From positions 3,738,434-3,802,433 of the forward strand of contig PTFA01000081.1 of NCBI GenBank assembly GCA_003342895.1: 64,000 nt of DNA, read 5' to 3'. Source of the DNA: Casuarius casuarius (lineage: Eukaryota > Chordata > Aves > Casuariiformes > Casuariidae). How positions within the stretch are numbered: position 1 is the stretch's first letter; every line of letters starts with the position of its first letter. Positions 36,541 to 48,319 of the stretch are shown here, one piece after another. The translations under genes and the position numbers were made by a program. The notes under the pieces were generated by a model, which saw only the letters and a program-made list of their open reading frames with translations, had not been told where the DNA came from and made no database searches.

Positions 36541-36577
36541 AAAAAAAAATAATAAAGTAAATAATAAAAAAAAAAAG
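36541..36577. repeat. A-rich simple repeat (AATAA-type)
   Basis: A run of A with interspersed AATAA/TAAATAATAAA units ends in 10-12 A. There is no linked transposon body. Confidence 0.75.
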
Positions 36578-37780
36578 GAAGGGCAGTCCATAAGTACCCC
36601 TGGAAAATAGAAGGATTGAATTTACTTCTTTGCAAGTAAGTTTGAAGGATGAGTCGCAGGATATGAATACAGCATTGGGAACATTCCCAGATCTCTTCCA
36701 CAATGCTTTTAATGTGGTTGCAGATTCCTGAGCGTGAGTGAAAATAAATTAGAACAAATTTCAGTGAGTGTAGAAAACATGGTGATTTTTAAATTTGTTT
36801 GGAAAAAGCATCAGGGCATACTATAATTTTTTTGTCTGTACTAATTAGTGATGACAAAGCATCAAGATGACAAAGGATGAATCATTTGGATGTTCATGAA
36901 GCAATATACTTTACTGTCACTAACATGTGGCTTTTGGGAAATCTTGAAGTAATAGAATCAGGATCTAGGCAGTTTCTTTGATAAACAGATTTGTTTGAAG
37001 AGGATAGTTATTTTTAATCCAGTGTCTTTTCCGATAAACACTAAATTAATAGCCAATCTACTTCTGTTGCTTCTTGAAGACTATGAAGTATGTTATCAAT
37101 ATATCATGGTTTATATAATCAAAATATCAGGCAGAGTGATCTTTGTACTAAACTATGGAGCACCATTGCTTTCACATGTAAAGTTAAAGCTGACCTGAGT
37201 AGCAGCTCACATATGCCAGGGAGGTAAGTCAAAACGAAGTGATTTGTAACAGGCATCGAAACCTTGTGCTTTATATAATAAAAAATTGCAATATGATCAT
37301 TTATTTTTTGAACTCAATAGGAACACAGTAAGTGCTTTTGAAGAGCTAAACATGAATAGGTCAATTATTTGGATGATCCAAAACTAAAAAAAATTCTCTT
37401 TTTCTGTATTTACCTACTTTCATTTTAGTTTCCAGATTTTAATTCAGTAACTTCCTGGGACTTGCAAGATTTTGGGTTGAAATCACATAGTATCTGAAAT
37501 AAGTTGTAGAACCAAATAGTGTTTCTTAAACTTAAGTATTTTTTATTTTAATTCAGCATATACATTCTTGGTAATGTAGTTAAGTTTAACTCCAGAAAAT
37601 GAACAGGAACTTCTGTAATGCAAATAATGAAATCTTCATGATAGTCATTGACACTTTTATTGATTATTTTGAAACAAAGAGCCTTGAAAAGAAAGGCATA
37701 ATTACAAAGCTGTTAGAACCTTCGTTAAAGTACTGATGTCTTACTGCGGTAAGTTTGGCCTCCTGCTAAACTCTGATTTC

Positions 37781-37798
37781 TTTTTTTTTTTTTTTTTT
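37781..37798. repeat. Poly-T run of 18
   Basis: Eighteen T are followed by CCGCAG, giving an acceptor-like sequence. No exon with coding character follows it, so it is recorded only as a simple repeat. Confidence 0.85.
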
Positions 37799-39572
37799 CC
37801 GCAGTTGCTGAGAATGCTCATTATATTACTGAGATTCTCTTAGTGTTTGATACTTTCACTTTTCTAAAATAATCCTCTGCTCCTGGAATCTTGTACAAGA
37901 GTCTTGGCCTAAACTTGTGGAGAGTCAATGAAAAAGGTGGGATCTGTAAGCTCAAAGATGAAGAAGGACATAAATCATCCTTTTAGTTTCTTGTGTTGAG
38001 CTGAAGACCCACATAGCTTTCCGTCTCATATACTTCTGAAGTATTTCTCCAGCTCTCTTTCTCAGCCTGCTAGATGCAGCTCTTGACCTAGCCTGTGATG
38101 TTGCTGAAGTTACACCACCTAGATGGGCTTCATGCCCCAAAGACCCAGCTAGAATGCATATTTCTAGTACAGCCGCTCTTACACGATCAAACACGTCACT
38201 GTTTCAGTTAATTAAAACATCGGTGGAGTTTATTAAAGCAATCTGCTCTTTCTGTAGAGGCCTGATTTGTGAACCTTGTGGTTGGTAGCACTGACTTTGG
38301 TTTGGTTTTGGTATTTGTTAGTTATTTTAATATATTGTGGCCAGAGGTGGCCATTGGATGGGATTATTGTATTGCAGCGTAGTGATTCTCACTCTTTTTG
38401 TCACACCAGAATAAATAGCTACTCGTACATAAATTACCTTCCCATTCATCATTGTCTGATAGCATATGGCAAATATGGAGATTGTTTACGTGGAGAAGGA
38501 ATACTAATAAAACACCTTGGGATCATCAGCTGAATCCAGACTGTATTTTGAAGATGGAAACAAAGGATAGGGCCTGGCCCAGGTGATATGACCCAAGAGT
38601 GGTCTCTTCCAAATGGACCACTGAGAAGTACTTTCTGGACCATCAGCTCTCTACAGAGTATAGTGTGGGAAACTCTCTATAAATCATCTGTCTTGGTCAA
38701 ACAATTTTTTAGCAGTTTGGAAATGTCACATGGCTATCAGGAGCTTGCAGGTATCATACCCCTAACTGGAGGATTTTCCTATAACTTTATTCAGTTATAT
38801 TTCCCCCATTGAGGAAATTCCGTTTGAGAAGAGGTTCACAGTTAATTTAGGCATTCATACTGCTTTGTATATTGTTACATATTTCAACCAAATTTTGCAG
38901 AAAGCTAAAGTTCACAGAGGTAAGCTTGTGTTGGTTGGTGATGGGAATTCCTCTGTATGCTTTGACAGAAACCATACAGTTGTAGTGTGGGTTTAACACT
39001 TGTTTTTACTGGTAAATCCATGCAGCTGAGAGTTCCTGGAGGTCCCAACCATAGGGAAAGCTTCATTGAGAGCTTACAGGTTCTTAGATACTTAGGTCAA
39101 CTGGCCTTACAATAGAAATTTGGACGCTTTGCTTGTTTCAGTGCTCACAGAGCTCTTTGTTTTCTGCCTGTACTTAAAATTCAAAAGTATCAGATATAAA
39201 ATCAATAATTTGAGAAAGTAGTGTGTTCTTCAAGCAAATATTTTTTGAGTAAGTTGTCTGTTGACTTTGAGACTGCTCTGATACTCAGCAGCCAGCTGGG
39301 AACTGAGCACATATTACTAATCTGAAACTTTTGCCTCCATGAATTATTTTTGGGAAACTTATTTCTTACTGTTGGTCCCTGGTAGGGAGAAGACTCAGTT
39401 CTTGAGGTAGTAAATAACTGCAAAGTGAGTGGAGCAGGGCGGATGATCAGAATATTGGGTTTGGAAAAATTGCCTGTTTTACGTAACTGGCAGGTTCCCT
39501 AATTTCTTTAAAAACATAGACATGATCATATCTGGCCTCTAATATCTGTATTTCTGAAAAATTTTTTGTTAG

Positions 39573-39661
39573 AATTTGCAAGAATCATGCTGGGAGAAGG
39601 CAGGCTACTTCTTTGATCTTCCGGATTTCTTATCTTGGAAAGCAACAGGTGTCACTGCAAG
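39573..39661 (+). CDS. FGGY: FGGY coding exon 4 (residues 156-184 plus two bases of 185)
   Basis: The exon is 89 bases between a TTTTTTGTTAG acceptor and CAAG|GTATGT. It starts in phase 0 with Asn-Leu-Gln-Glu and leaves two bases (AG) in phase 2. It encodes a helix with [21 protein letters not shown] at about 161-181. The F-D-L-x-D-F-L-x-W/Y-x-x-T-G block is characteristic of FGGY kinases: the loop closes the sugar pocket before the next strand. A next exon beginning with any base except T or C would restore Arg185. From memory the human segment has the same length. This is the last FGGY exon in the window. Confidence 0.95.
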
Positions 39662-40496
39662 GTATGTTAATTATAACGATATGAATTTTTTTTTCATCTA
39701 TTTCCTTATGTATGTTCCTGCTTTTAATTCATTTTGACTGGACGTGCTGTAATGTACATCTGTATGTAATTCAGCCTGTTCCCAAACATCTTGAACCTAT
39801 CTCCCACTTCCATTGTACATTCCTGAGCACAGTTGTTCCTGTAAGCAGTGTAATTCACAGATACAGTATGTTGCTACAACTGTCAGTTAATTGGTCTTGT
39901 ACTCCATTTTGGAACATAAGTGTGAGTGCTCTCGTTACTGTGAAATATTCTACTAACAATTCTTTGAAATCTTTGGTTGACAAATTTATTGACTTTTTGA
40001 AAACCCAAACACAGCATTTTTTGAGGGATCTGGTAAAATCTTGTTAAAAATGGTTACTTCAGTGTAAAACACAGCAGCTGTATTGCTCCCAAAAAGCATC
40101 TCAGAATATTTGCTGAGTAGCTCAGTAGTACCCTTTGAGACAACCCCTTTTGAATCTTGATTAAAGTGACTTCAGTATGAGTGAAGTGCATTTGTAGAAT
40201 AACAAGTCCATGTACAGGTTGCTGAAGTACAGTATTAGTCATTTAAAAAAGGTCTTACAGCTCAATTCCACATCTAGCTCAGTGCCACTGCAGTTTGTGG
40301 AGTTATATCTGTGCAAAATTAGTCTAAATGAAAATTGGTTCCAGGCTAGTTTTAGTCTCTCCGGAAATGGACGATACCTTCTCCCCAGACACAATTCTTT
40401 TCATTTGAGTGCTTTCTGTCTCCCTATAGTTTCCATAATTGACAGCTGTTGTTAAGTATCTTGCTTTAAAGAATGGGGGTGTGCTATGTTTGACTG

Positions 40497-40520
40497 AAAA
40501 AAAAGGGGGGGGGGAGAGAG
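40497..40520. repeat. A8 G10 purine run
   Basis: Eight A followed by ten G and GAGAGAG-type purines. It is a short polypurine tract of the kind that can form G-rich structures in RNA. Confidence 0.85.
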
Positions 40521-42473
40521 CAAAGAGTATATTTCTGTAAGAACTTACTGGTTGTTAATTGAAAAGTAGTATCGCAAATACTCTCTTCTGGAAGTCAGTT
40601 CTGCTATATGCTGTACAATTACATAACAAAGGAGCAGCTCTAACACAAAAGATCTTTCAATCTAAGTGATCTTGTCACCAGACCCAGCTCTAACTTCAAA
40701 AGGATGAATCCCAGGCTCCCAGAGGACGTGCCATCCATCTTGTGAAAGTACCCAAGACTTTGATTTGGAACTAGCATGCTTTGATCAGGTGACTAGATGG
40801 AGAAAGGCAACTGCTTCTCTTCCATATTCTGCTTAAGGGTGCTACAGATTGAGCACTCCTCAGCTAGCGAGTTAGGGGGTTAGGCATAGTCATGTGTGAG
40901 AAAAGTGGCCTACTGTCCTAAAGAGAGCCTTCTGAGGTGGGTTAGGGATTTGGTGGCCCAGAAAATAGGTATGCCTAAATGTCATCTTTATTCGTTTGCA
41001 GATTCTAGCAACCTGTCTGTTAATGGTTCTGCTTAATAGGACAGGGAAACATTTTCACCTGCTCTTACATGTAATAGGAGTGTCTTTGTTTTACCCTTCT
41101 TACTTGTTGAGTGCCCAAGCTGGAACTCAGTTCCAAACACAGTCTTAACTTGGCTTTGTGGCCAGATGATGGTTCATAAATGGGATGAAATTTGTGGACA
41201 AATCGTGAAGTGTTCACCTTGTACTAATGGCTGAAGAAGCTAAAATAGGATACAGTCCTGCAATCTGTAGGGGACTGGAGTTAAATATTATTTGTATTAT
41301 TTGCAATTCATTTGGTAAAGGAAGGGATAGCGTTTTGGATAGAGTGGTGGTACTTTGGAATAGAATTCTCTTCTTTCTTGAGCAGAGGAATCCACAGCAT
41401 TGATGGGCAGAGTTCCTGCTCTCCTCACAGCCCTCCCTGATCTTTAGCATGTTTTGCCCCTCTTGCTTCTAATGGTTGTGACTGTACCGTGTAAAAGAAA
41501 TGCTTCTCTCATGCGTGCTCTACCTCGCTGTCTTACACGGTCTCTCTCATTGTGTCTCTCTCAACTTCCAGCCTAGTGTAGCTGTGAGAGCAGATGGAAA
41601 AGAGCAACAGTGCCTTCCCTCAGACTTAAAAATGTAGCTGTTATTGTGACTAATCCTTTAGCTGTCTGGGAAATAAATGGTTGTATTGAAGTATAGGAAT
41701 TATACTAGATATGCAGCTATTCAGTGTTTGAGGTGAGATTTTCAACATTCTCTGCAGCCTTTGTATGCAACCAAAATGTGTGGCAGGAGGTTTAAAAGCA
41801 AGTTAGGAAGGCATATGTAGGAACTCAGAACATGATACAGAGCTTTTGTCCACGGTCCCTTTGGATGATTCAGTTTAGGGGCAGTGTTACTTGTGGGTGT
41901 GTGGTGGGGAACAGAAATTAGTGGTGCTGTCAGCTGGTGTCAGGCTGTCATGGCTTGCACAGGGCTCTGGGATTGCCAAAATTGGGTCAAACTCAGGTGT
42001 TGCTTTGGAAGTAAATCTGCAAAGAGAAGTCATGGTGGTGATTACAGCTCCTTGGTCCCTCCTGGCTTTGGCTCTGGGTTCTTAGTTGTAAGTTACACCT
42101 TTTGGAGGTGAGACACAGAATCTCTCTTTTTGTTTTGAAATATGCTGCAGAAGAGTATATACTCCAGATTAGAGCTCACTGAATCACAAGTTTATTTGCT
42201 TAGAAATGCCATTTTGATTTTTCCGAAACTTTGAGTTTACAGATGAGTGTTTTAAGGGTGAGAAGAATGTTAGGGAAGACTTTCTGGGAAAGTCCTTCTT
42301 TGTTCTCTTAATGTGTTCCCCAAAATTAAGCTGATTGTTTTGTCTCCAGTGGAATGTGTAATAACACATGAAAGGAGGGAAAAAAAGAGAAAGGAAAATA
42401 ATGACAAGAAATCTTTTGTTGGAACCAAACCTAATTCTTTTTCCTGTCTTCCCCTCTCCCTGCCACACATCTG

Positions 42474-42518
42474 TTTGGTTTTTTGGGTTTTTTTTGTTTT
42501 GTTTTGTTTTTTTTTTGT
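42474..42518. repeat. T-rich (TTTTG)n simple repeat
   Basis: TTTGGTTTTTTGGG leads into T8 and several TTTTG units and a T10 run. It is low-complexity DNA with no associated element. Confidence 0.8.
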
Positions 42519-43441
42519 ATTCCCTGTAGTTTGGTGATCAGATCCTCTCAGAACCAAGTAATTTGTCCTGCCTGTGTTCATAATGCAATGGAAGTGTGAA
42601 TTTATCAAGGATAAGATTCTCACCACCTTTTCTCCCTTTGAGCACAAAGGAGCCTATTCACGGGGCAAGGCACAGTGTTAGTCATTGTGAATCAGATACA
42701 TAAGTTGGCCCTGATATAAGAAAGATTTTTTTCTTGAATTTGTTTTGGTGGTGGGGATTTCACTAAAATGAATGCAGTTCAAAAGGCAATTTTGTAGGAA
42801 ATACTTCTACATGCATTGTTGCTATTACTCTTGCTTCTTTGCATTTCTTAAGTGTCTCTTTTAAATTTTTTGTATGTATTTAACATTAAAAACTGTGTAT
42901 AGTCTTTTTGGCTTCAGTGAGATTACTCAGTGCTCAAAGTTAAGCAGTCTGTGATCAGGATTTAAAGTATTTGAAAGCAGTTCTTGATGTGTCTTTGAGT
43001 ATGAAATCATTTGTCTTTCACCTTTGAATGATTTCTGCTGGCCTGAGCTGCCTTGCTGCGAAGTGAAGATTTTTCCAGTGGATATATAACAAATAATACA
43101 TTTCTTACCTGAGAGGTGGAGACTCTGGCATATTCTGAGATTTTTACCAACTCTTTGAAATCTCCCTTTATCTTAATGGATAACTTCCACCCATTAATTG
43201 CATAGAATGATTTCCAAATTGTTGATTCCCATTGTTCTTGGGAGATTGTCACTTGTAATATTCCATATTAAAAATGCCCTTTTTATTGCTGTTTCTTCTT
43301 TGGGCTGATGAAAGACCTTACAAATTTTTACTGACAGCTCTTTAGTTAAAAACTTAAAAACTGTGGAACCTTTTTTTTTTTTAAAGACCGCAGCAATGGG
43401 TAGTGGTCTTGCCATTTGAATGCTCAGTTGACTTATTTCAG

Positions 43442-43526
43442 AAAAGCTGTTGTGGAGATGAAGAGAGAGCTGTTTTCTGCAGAGATGTTAGCAGTGCTGT
43501 TCAGAGGCTCAGCACTTTTACTCATG
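43442..43526 (+). other. Possible cassette/cryptic exon
   Basis: An 85-base segment lies between an acceptor (ACTTATTTCAG) and a strong donor (ATG|GTGAGT). Continuing the phase of FGGY exon 4, its first base completes Arg185 as AGA and the next 28 codons are open, ending in phase 0. Because the canonical following exon should start in phase 2, inclusion would shift the downstream frame, so it would act as a truncating or poison exon if used. A 28-codon open frame is expected by chance about a quarter of the time, and the pyrimidine tract is modest. It may equally be a pseudo-exon. Confidence 0.2.
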
Positions 43527-44514
43527 GTGAGTGTGACTCACTGCTCTCTTCCACCCACCATCTATAACCTCTGGTAACTTTTCCTTTATATGGTATTTTG
43601 TATGGAGCTGTCTTACTATAATCTAAATACATATCTGGTTTAGTTACAGGTGACTGTATTGTGGACAGAGGATTCTTACCAAAAGTGCACCTCTGCTTTG
43701 CAGTTCTATATTTGTGAAGTCTTGTGAAGGATTACATTGCAGACAAGAATAGGGCTAAGCTGCTAAATCAGATAAAATTCACGCCCAGATTTCACCAAAG
43801 CTCATATGTCTTTAGATCCAGGATTCTGCTTCAGGGCCACTTCTAATTACAAGCAACTCACTCACTGGAAAAACAGTTAGTCTCTACTAGGTTTACTTGG
43901 TTTAAGAAAAAACATAACCAAAGAGACATTAAACCTGTGGTGCAGAATTTGGAAACACAGGTAAGAATATCAGGCTGGCTATAATTGAGGTGGCAAGTAT
44001 CCACTATCAGACTATAAGCCACTGGAAAAGAAATAATAGTGCAATACCTATTAAAGAAGAAGTTGGGAAATAATTTATAAGTAAGAATTCAAGAAGAACC
44101 AGAATGAATGAGGAAAAAAGAAGCTTAGAACCCTTTAAATCTTGAGTATTTCATGCAAGAAAGGTCCTCCTAAAGTTAAAAAAAAAGAAAAGTGGAGGCT
44201 TCATCTTATATCTGGATGTTGACCCAAAGGATTTTTCTTGTGAAAATACTTCACACTTCAAAAAGTACAGTCATTCTTCAACTGCTAGCCTCAGGGGAGG
44301 GAACATGGTGTCACAGAGATGTTTCATGTACCTACTGTGGATCTCTTGTAAATTATCTCCTCCCAGCATAGATCTCAGGATCGTGAGTTTGTCCAGAGAA
44401 AATTAGTTTTATAAGAAAGAGGTTCATACATTTATCGTGATTGCACAGACTGCAAAAACAAGTGATTGTAGTTCTTAAAAAGCGTTTCTGGGAAACACAT
44501 AACTAGTATTGGAC

Positions 44515-44532
44515 TGTGTGTGTGTGTGTGTC

Positions 44533-44567
<35 letters not shown>

Positions 44568-44604
44568 AAGGAGGGAGGGAGGGAGAGAAGGAAAGAGAGA
44601 GAGA
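44515..44604. repeat. (TG)n(AG)n microsatellite
   Basis: About 36 bases of TG repeat, interrupted once by TC, pass directly into an AG repeat of 17 bases and then GGGA/GAAAGA-type purines to 44,604. The TG part is Z-DNA-prone; the purine part is a mirror-repeat, triplex-prone tract. It is likely polymorphic in length. Confidence 0.95.
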
Positions 44605-44774
44605 TCTTTAAATATGCAGAAAACACCTTCAAAAAATGCTTTCTTTCATTTACAGCAAAGATGCTAGTTCCTTGGCTTGTGCACACTGAAATAGCTGACT
44701 ATTTATATGAAGCAGTAATTTAGTCCTTAAGGTTTATTTGTAACCTTTTCCCAGTTTCACATCATTAGGGCTGG

Positions 44775-44870
44775 AGGCGGCTCTGTTGTACTGATTTAAA
44801 TCCAGCTCCTTGATGTTAGTGGGGTCGATGCAGGTGTATGCTGGGATAAATAGAAGCAGAATCTGGTCCA
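44775..44870. repeat. Palindromic MITE, near full length
   Basis: The left part includes CTGTTGTACTGATTTAAATCCAGCTCC and the right part GGTGTATGCTGGGATAAATAGAAGCAGAATCTGGTCC. The right terminus closely matches the 'gagagcagaatcaggccc' end of the sauropsid palindromic MITE family, and the centre TTGATGTTAGTGGGGTC corresponds to its 'ttgaagtcaatggagt' core. Diverged but complete in layout. Confidence 0.6.
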
Positions 44871-45059
44871 TTGTTGAACTGCAGTGATGGAGGTTCTTAA
44901 TAAAACATTAAAGCTAGGAAGATGCTTTTAAATCCAAGAATTTGGATACAAGTCTGTTATGTTGTGTCCTCTGTGTGGTTTAGAGAAGTGAATTAAATCT
45001 ACATCTTCAAAGGTGTTCAGGCAGCTGAATGCTCTGGAGGATTTGATTCTTATTCATTC

Positions 45060-45180
45060 TTGTGTTTCTGTCCTTCATCTGTAAAACTGAGATAGTAGCT
45101 TTACCACACTGTACACTGTTAGGAGGTTGCTTACTTTTAAAGTTGTGAGGTACTTAATCACTGTGGTTAGTGGAGTCCTC
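45060..45180 (+). repeat. MIR SINE 3' part
   Basis: TTCTGTCCTTCATCTGTAAAACTGAGATAGTAGC matches the MIR block 'tttcctcatctgtaaaatggggataatagtacc'. It is followed by a TTGTGAGGTACTTAATCACTG segment in the position of 'ttgtgaggattaaatgagtt'. Orientation is the same as FGGY. Confidence 0.65.
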
Positions 45181-46896
45181 ACGAAATACTGTATCCAGAT
45201 AGGTTGGAAACTTTGAAAAGAGAGTTTGGAAGAAGAGCTTATGTTTAGAGGTGCTGTAGAAGAAACAAACTAGTTTGAGTTAAATGATTATCTGAAGGAT
45301 GCCTGTGTCTTTTTGAGGGATTGGGCAATCCTGGTTAGTGCGATGTGGTGTGGATCAGCACAGACACCAGGTTTTTGGGGCCAGCTGCCCTTCCCTTCCT
45401 TCCTAGCCTTGCCATGACTAATGTATATCCCTTGGCTGGGACTCTGGTGTTTGGCTTCTTTTTATTTATGTTTTGTGCCTATTCCAAAAGATGCCTGATT
45501 GAAAAATTAGGCCCCACTCTCTGGAAAGAAAGGGGCTGGGGAGTATTTCACAAAGCGTCCCTGATTAGCACTGCAGTCTATGTGGCAGTGACAGTATCCT
45601 GAATTGCACTCGGGTTTTTTGTCCTGTTTATGAAAGGAAACCAAGACTCCAGACTTGCAGACTTGTTTGGAGAAGTCTCTGGAGAAGAGAGAATTATCTT
45701 GAAGGGCTAGATGGGAGGGGAGGGATGGTGTTTTTGTGGATGGGACAAACAAAGTACCATGAATTTCCTGTCATGAAGCCAATAGCAAGTGTCCCTGTGA
45801 CTATATCTTTGCCAAACAAGAGAGAATTCCACTTGTATTGGGCTTTTAATAGATTCAGAACATGTTCTTTGGAGACTGGTGACACACAGACTGATCTGAT
45901 GTAAGAAAATAGGAAATGTATAGCTGCAAAAATTATCAGGAATATGAAGGGCAGGTGCAGTATGTGCCATTACTGTTAGACTTTTTTTTTTTTAATGATA
46001 AATTTAAAATTGACACGTCCTTGGGTCGTGAGTTACTGAGTAGTCTGAAGGAGTTCTGTGTGCTAAATAAGAAAATTGTTAGCAGGTCTCGTTAATGCTA
46101 GCCAGGAAGCACACAGGCAAACAGGAAGCTTTAGCTATTGTTATTGTACAAATGCCCTTTACAAAATATTAGCAAAAGAAACTTAATGTGTTTTCCACAA
46201 GAACCGGAGCTCTTCATAGTGTCTAACTGTATCTGCACAGTGAAGAAAAACGGCATTGTCCCTTTCCAGCAGCTTTGACATACATTGAGACGTTGCATTT
46301 CAGAGATTTGCATTCACATCGTCAAATATTTACTACTCAGATTTTTTTTAAAAGGTGTTTGGGCTCTTAATTAGCCATGACAGCATCTAGCCCTTAGTTT
46401 TGTATTGTGTTCATTTGCTGCTTAAAAAAAAAGTCGGCTAGGTCAGTATAGAAAAGGAGTGGGGGCAGGCGCAGTAGTAGCTGTATTACTGGCAACTTGC
46501 CACAGAGACAGTGAACTCTGAGCCAACCATGAAGTCATTTTGAACTCAGGGAGTCTCACTAATCCAAGGCAATGTGTCTTAATTTGACAAAGCAAAGACT
46601 GCTTGATAAGCAGCCCACACTAGAAATGCTGTTTAATGGGAGTGTTTGTAAGTTTAGATTGTGAACGAGCAATGTGGTGATATGAAAGGAATCATCTTGT
46701 TTTCAGGTTCTTACACCCCAAGCCCAAAGGCAGGCTTGGCTCTGTTCTCCCCTGCAGTTTGGGCTGTGCAGTGGCTTGATGTGAAATTTGAGAAACATAT
46801 GTAGTTTTCTATTTCAGGAAAATGATCTCAGGGATTGAATGTGTGTTTTGTTGGCTGTTAAGCTCTGATCTTGCCTAGTGTGGTAGTTTGAGAGAG

Positions 46897-46997
46897 TGTA
46901 TATATGTCTGTGTCTGTATATGTGTGTCTGTGTGATGGGTAAGACAATCTCCAGCACTTAACAAAAAAAAAAAAGAAAAAAGAAAAAAGAAAAAAGA
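46897..46997. repeat. TG/TA-rich stretch and (AAAAAAG)n tract
   Basis: GTGTATATATGTCTGTGTCTGTATATGTGTGTCTGTGTG at the left is followed, after 27 bases of ordinary sequence, by A12 and three AAAAAAG-type units to 46,997. These are two independent simple-sequence tracts. Confidence 0.85.
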
Positions 46998-48117
46998 ATC
47001 AGGTTTCATATATTCATTGTCGTTAAAAGGTCTTTTTTCTTCATCCTCAAAATGCAGCATCCTACATCATAAGAAGCCTTTTAAAGAAATATGTTATTGC
47101 CCATTAGAAAATGATTCTGTCTTTCATTTTTCCTGAATAGTCATTAATGTTTACCTGAGTTGATGAGTGGTACACACACAAGGCCTTCCATTAAGGCAAA
47201 GGAGCTGTATTTAAACAACCCTTTCATTGTTGATCCTGTGCAGAAGCAATGTATATCTGAACACTGTAATTACTAGCTTCTCTAAGGTCAGATAATAATC
47301 TCCCCTTAATAAAGTTTGTAAAGAGATTAAACTTTTAGATCTGGTTTGCCAACTATCCGGGCTAGCACTGGATAACAGCGCATGAGTGACGCGGGAGGCT
47401 ATGGTAAGGAGCTTGTGGTGTTATGGCCTTAAATTCTGAGGAAAGATGAGGCAGAAACCACAGAGGGGTTTGTCGTCTTTCTTCTTTTCACTTTTTACAG
47501 TTATCATGATTCTCTTCAGATATAGCCTGAGTGTTCAGGGCATATGTTTCTTTAGCACTAGGCTTCTGAGAACACCATCAAGGGATCACACCCTCGTGGT
47601 ACAAGGCATATTATAAACAATCTGTCATCTTCTTTAACCCTAGCTTATGTGAAACATTGTGGAAAGCCCCATGCAAAACCCTTGTCCTTTGTGAAACTGG
47701 GTCTCTGTTCAGCTAGACCAGTGTTATGATTGCTTTTGTTGCATAAATTTGAACCAGGTAAGAAAATAGCTGTGTTTATGAACTCCTGGATCATTTAGAG
47801 CCACAGCAGTGTTTCAGTGTGCATATATATAATGCGTATATTCTCGCAGTAAATTCTTTAAAAAAACCTGAAAACAATAACATTCCAGGGGAGTTTTCGT
47901 CCAATGAAGGAAAAGCAAGCTGTGTAGCATGAAGTCTGCACAATGTATGTGTACATACAGTGCTTAAAGTATTAAAGCCTACTTAAACTTATTAATCCAT
48001 CAGGGACTTTAAAAACAAACCAACTGCCCCCCCAACCCCAAACTCCCAAAGCTTTACCCTTCTGTAATACCATGCCTCTGAAAGAGTCTTAATGAATTCT
48101 GCCTTAAAATGTCCTTC

Positions 48118-48165
48118 TGAAGTAGGAAGGTGGCATTATTATTTTATACATAGGGAAATAACCAT
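48118..48165 (-). repeat. MIR/L2-type fragment
   Basis: GGTGGCATTATTATTTTATACATAGGGAAATAACC resembles the 'ggtattattatccccattttacagatgaggaaactgagg' block in reverse orientation. Only this block is recognisable. Confidence 0.45.
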
Positions 48166-48271
48166 GTAATTTGAAGGACAACATTTTCTGCAGTGTTTAG
48201 TTGGGCGTCCGGCTTTCTCTCCTTCTTAGAGTGAGAATTAGATATCCTATTCCATAGGCATTTTTGCAGAT

Positions 48272-48319
48272 CACACTATAAATCATTTGTTCTGGCACAC
48301 TATAAATCATTTCTTCTGG
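48272..48319. repeat. 24-bp tandem duplication
   Basis: Two adjacent 24-base units (CACACTATAAATCATTTGTT plus CTGG) differ by one base. The near identity suggests a recent local duplication. Confidence 0.95.

Larger units (their letters stand above)
26965..39572 (+). other. FGGY: FGGY intron 4
   Basis: This phase-0 intron is 12,608 bases. It contains a 31-base T run followed by CAG at 28,405-28,438, a reverse MIR/L2 fragment at 29,010-29,145, a CR1-type LINE tail on the minus strand at 30,137-30,700, an A/T-rich simple stretch at 36,541-36,577 and an 18-base T run at 37,781-37,798. Open frames up to 125 codons are present but look like chance: they are short, unflanked by matching splice sites and of low-complexity composition. 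No nested gene is supported. Confidence 0.8.

Noticed and set aside
41160..41222. An open stretch containing Lys-Trp-Asp-Glu that superficially resembles the Trp-Asp region of the next FGGY exon
   Set aside because: It lacks the Ser-Leu-Cys-Ser-Leu-Val lead, the second Trp and the required phase, and it has no good acceptor or donor at the right places.
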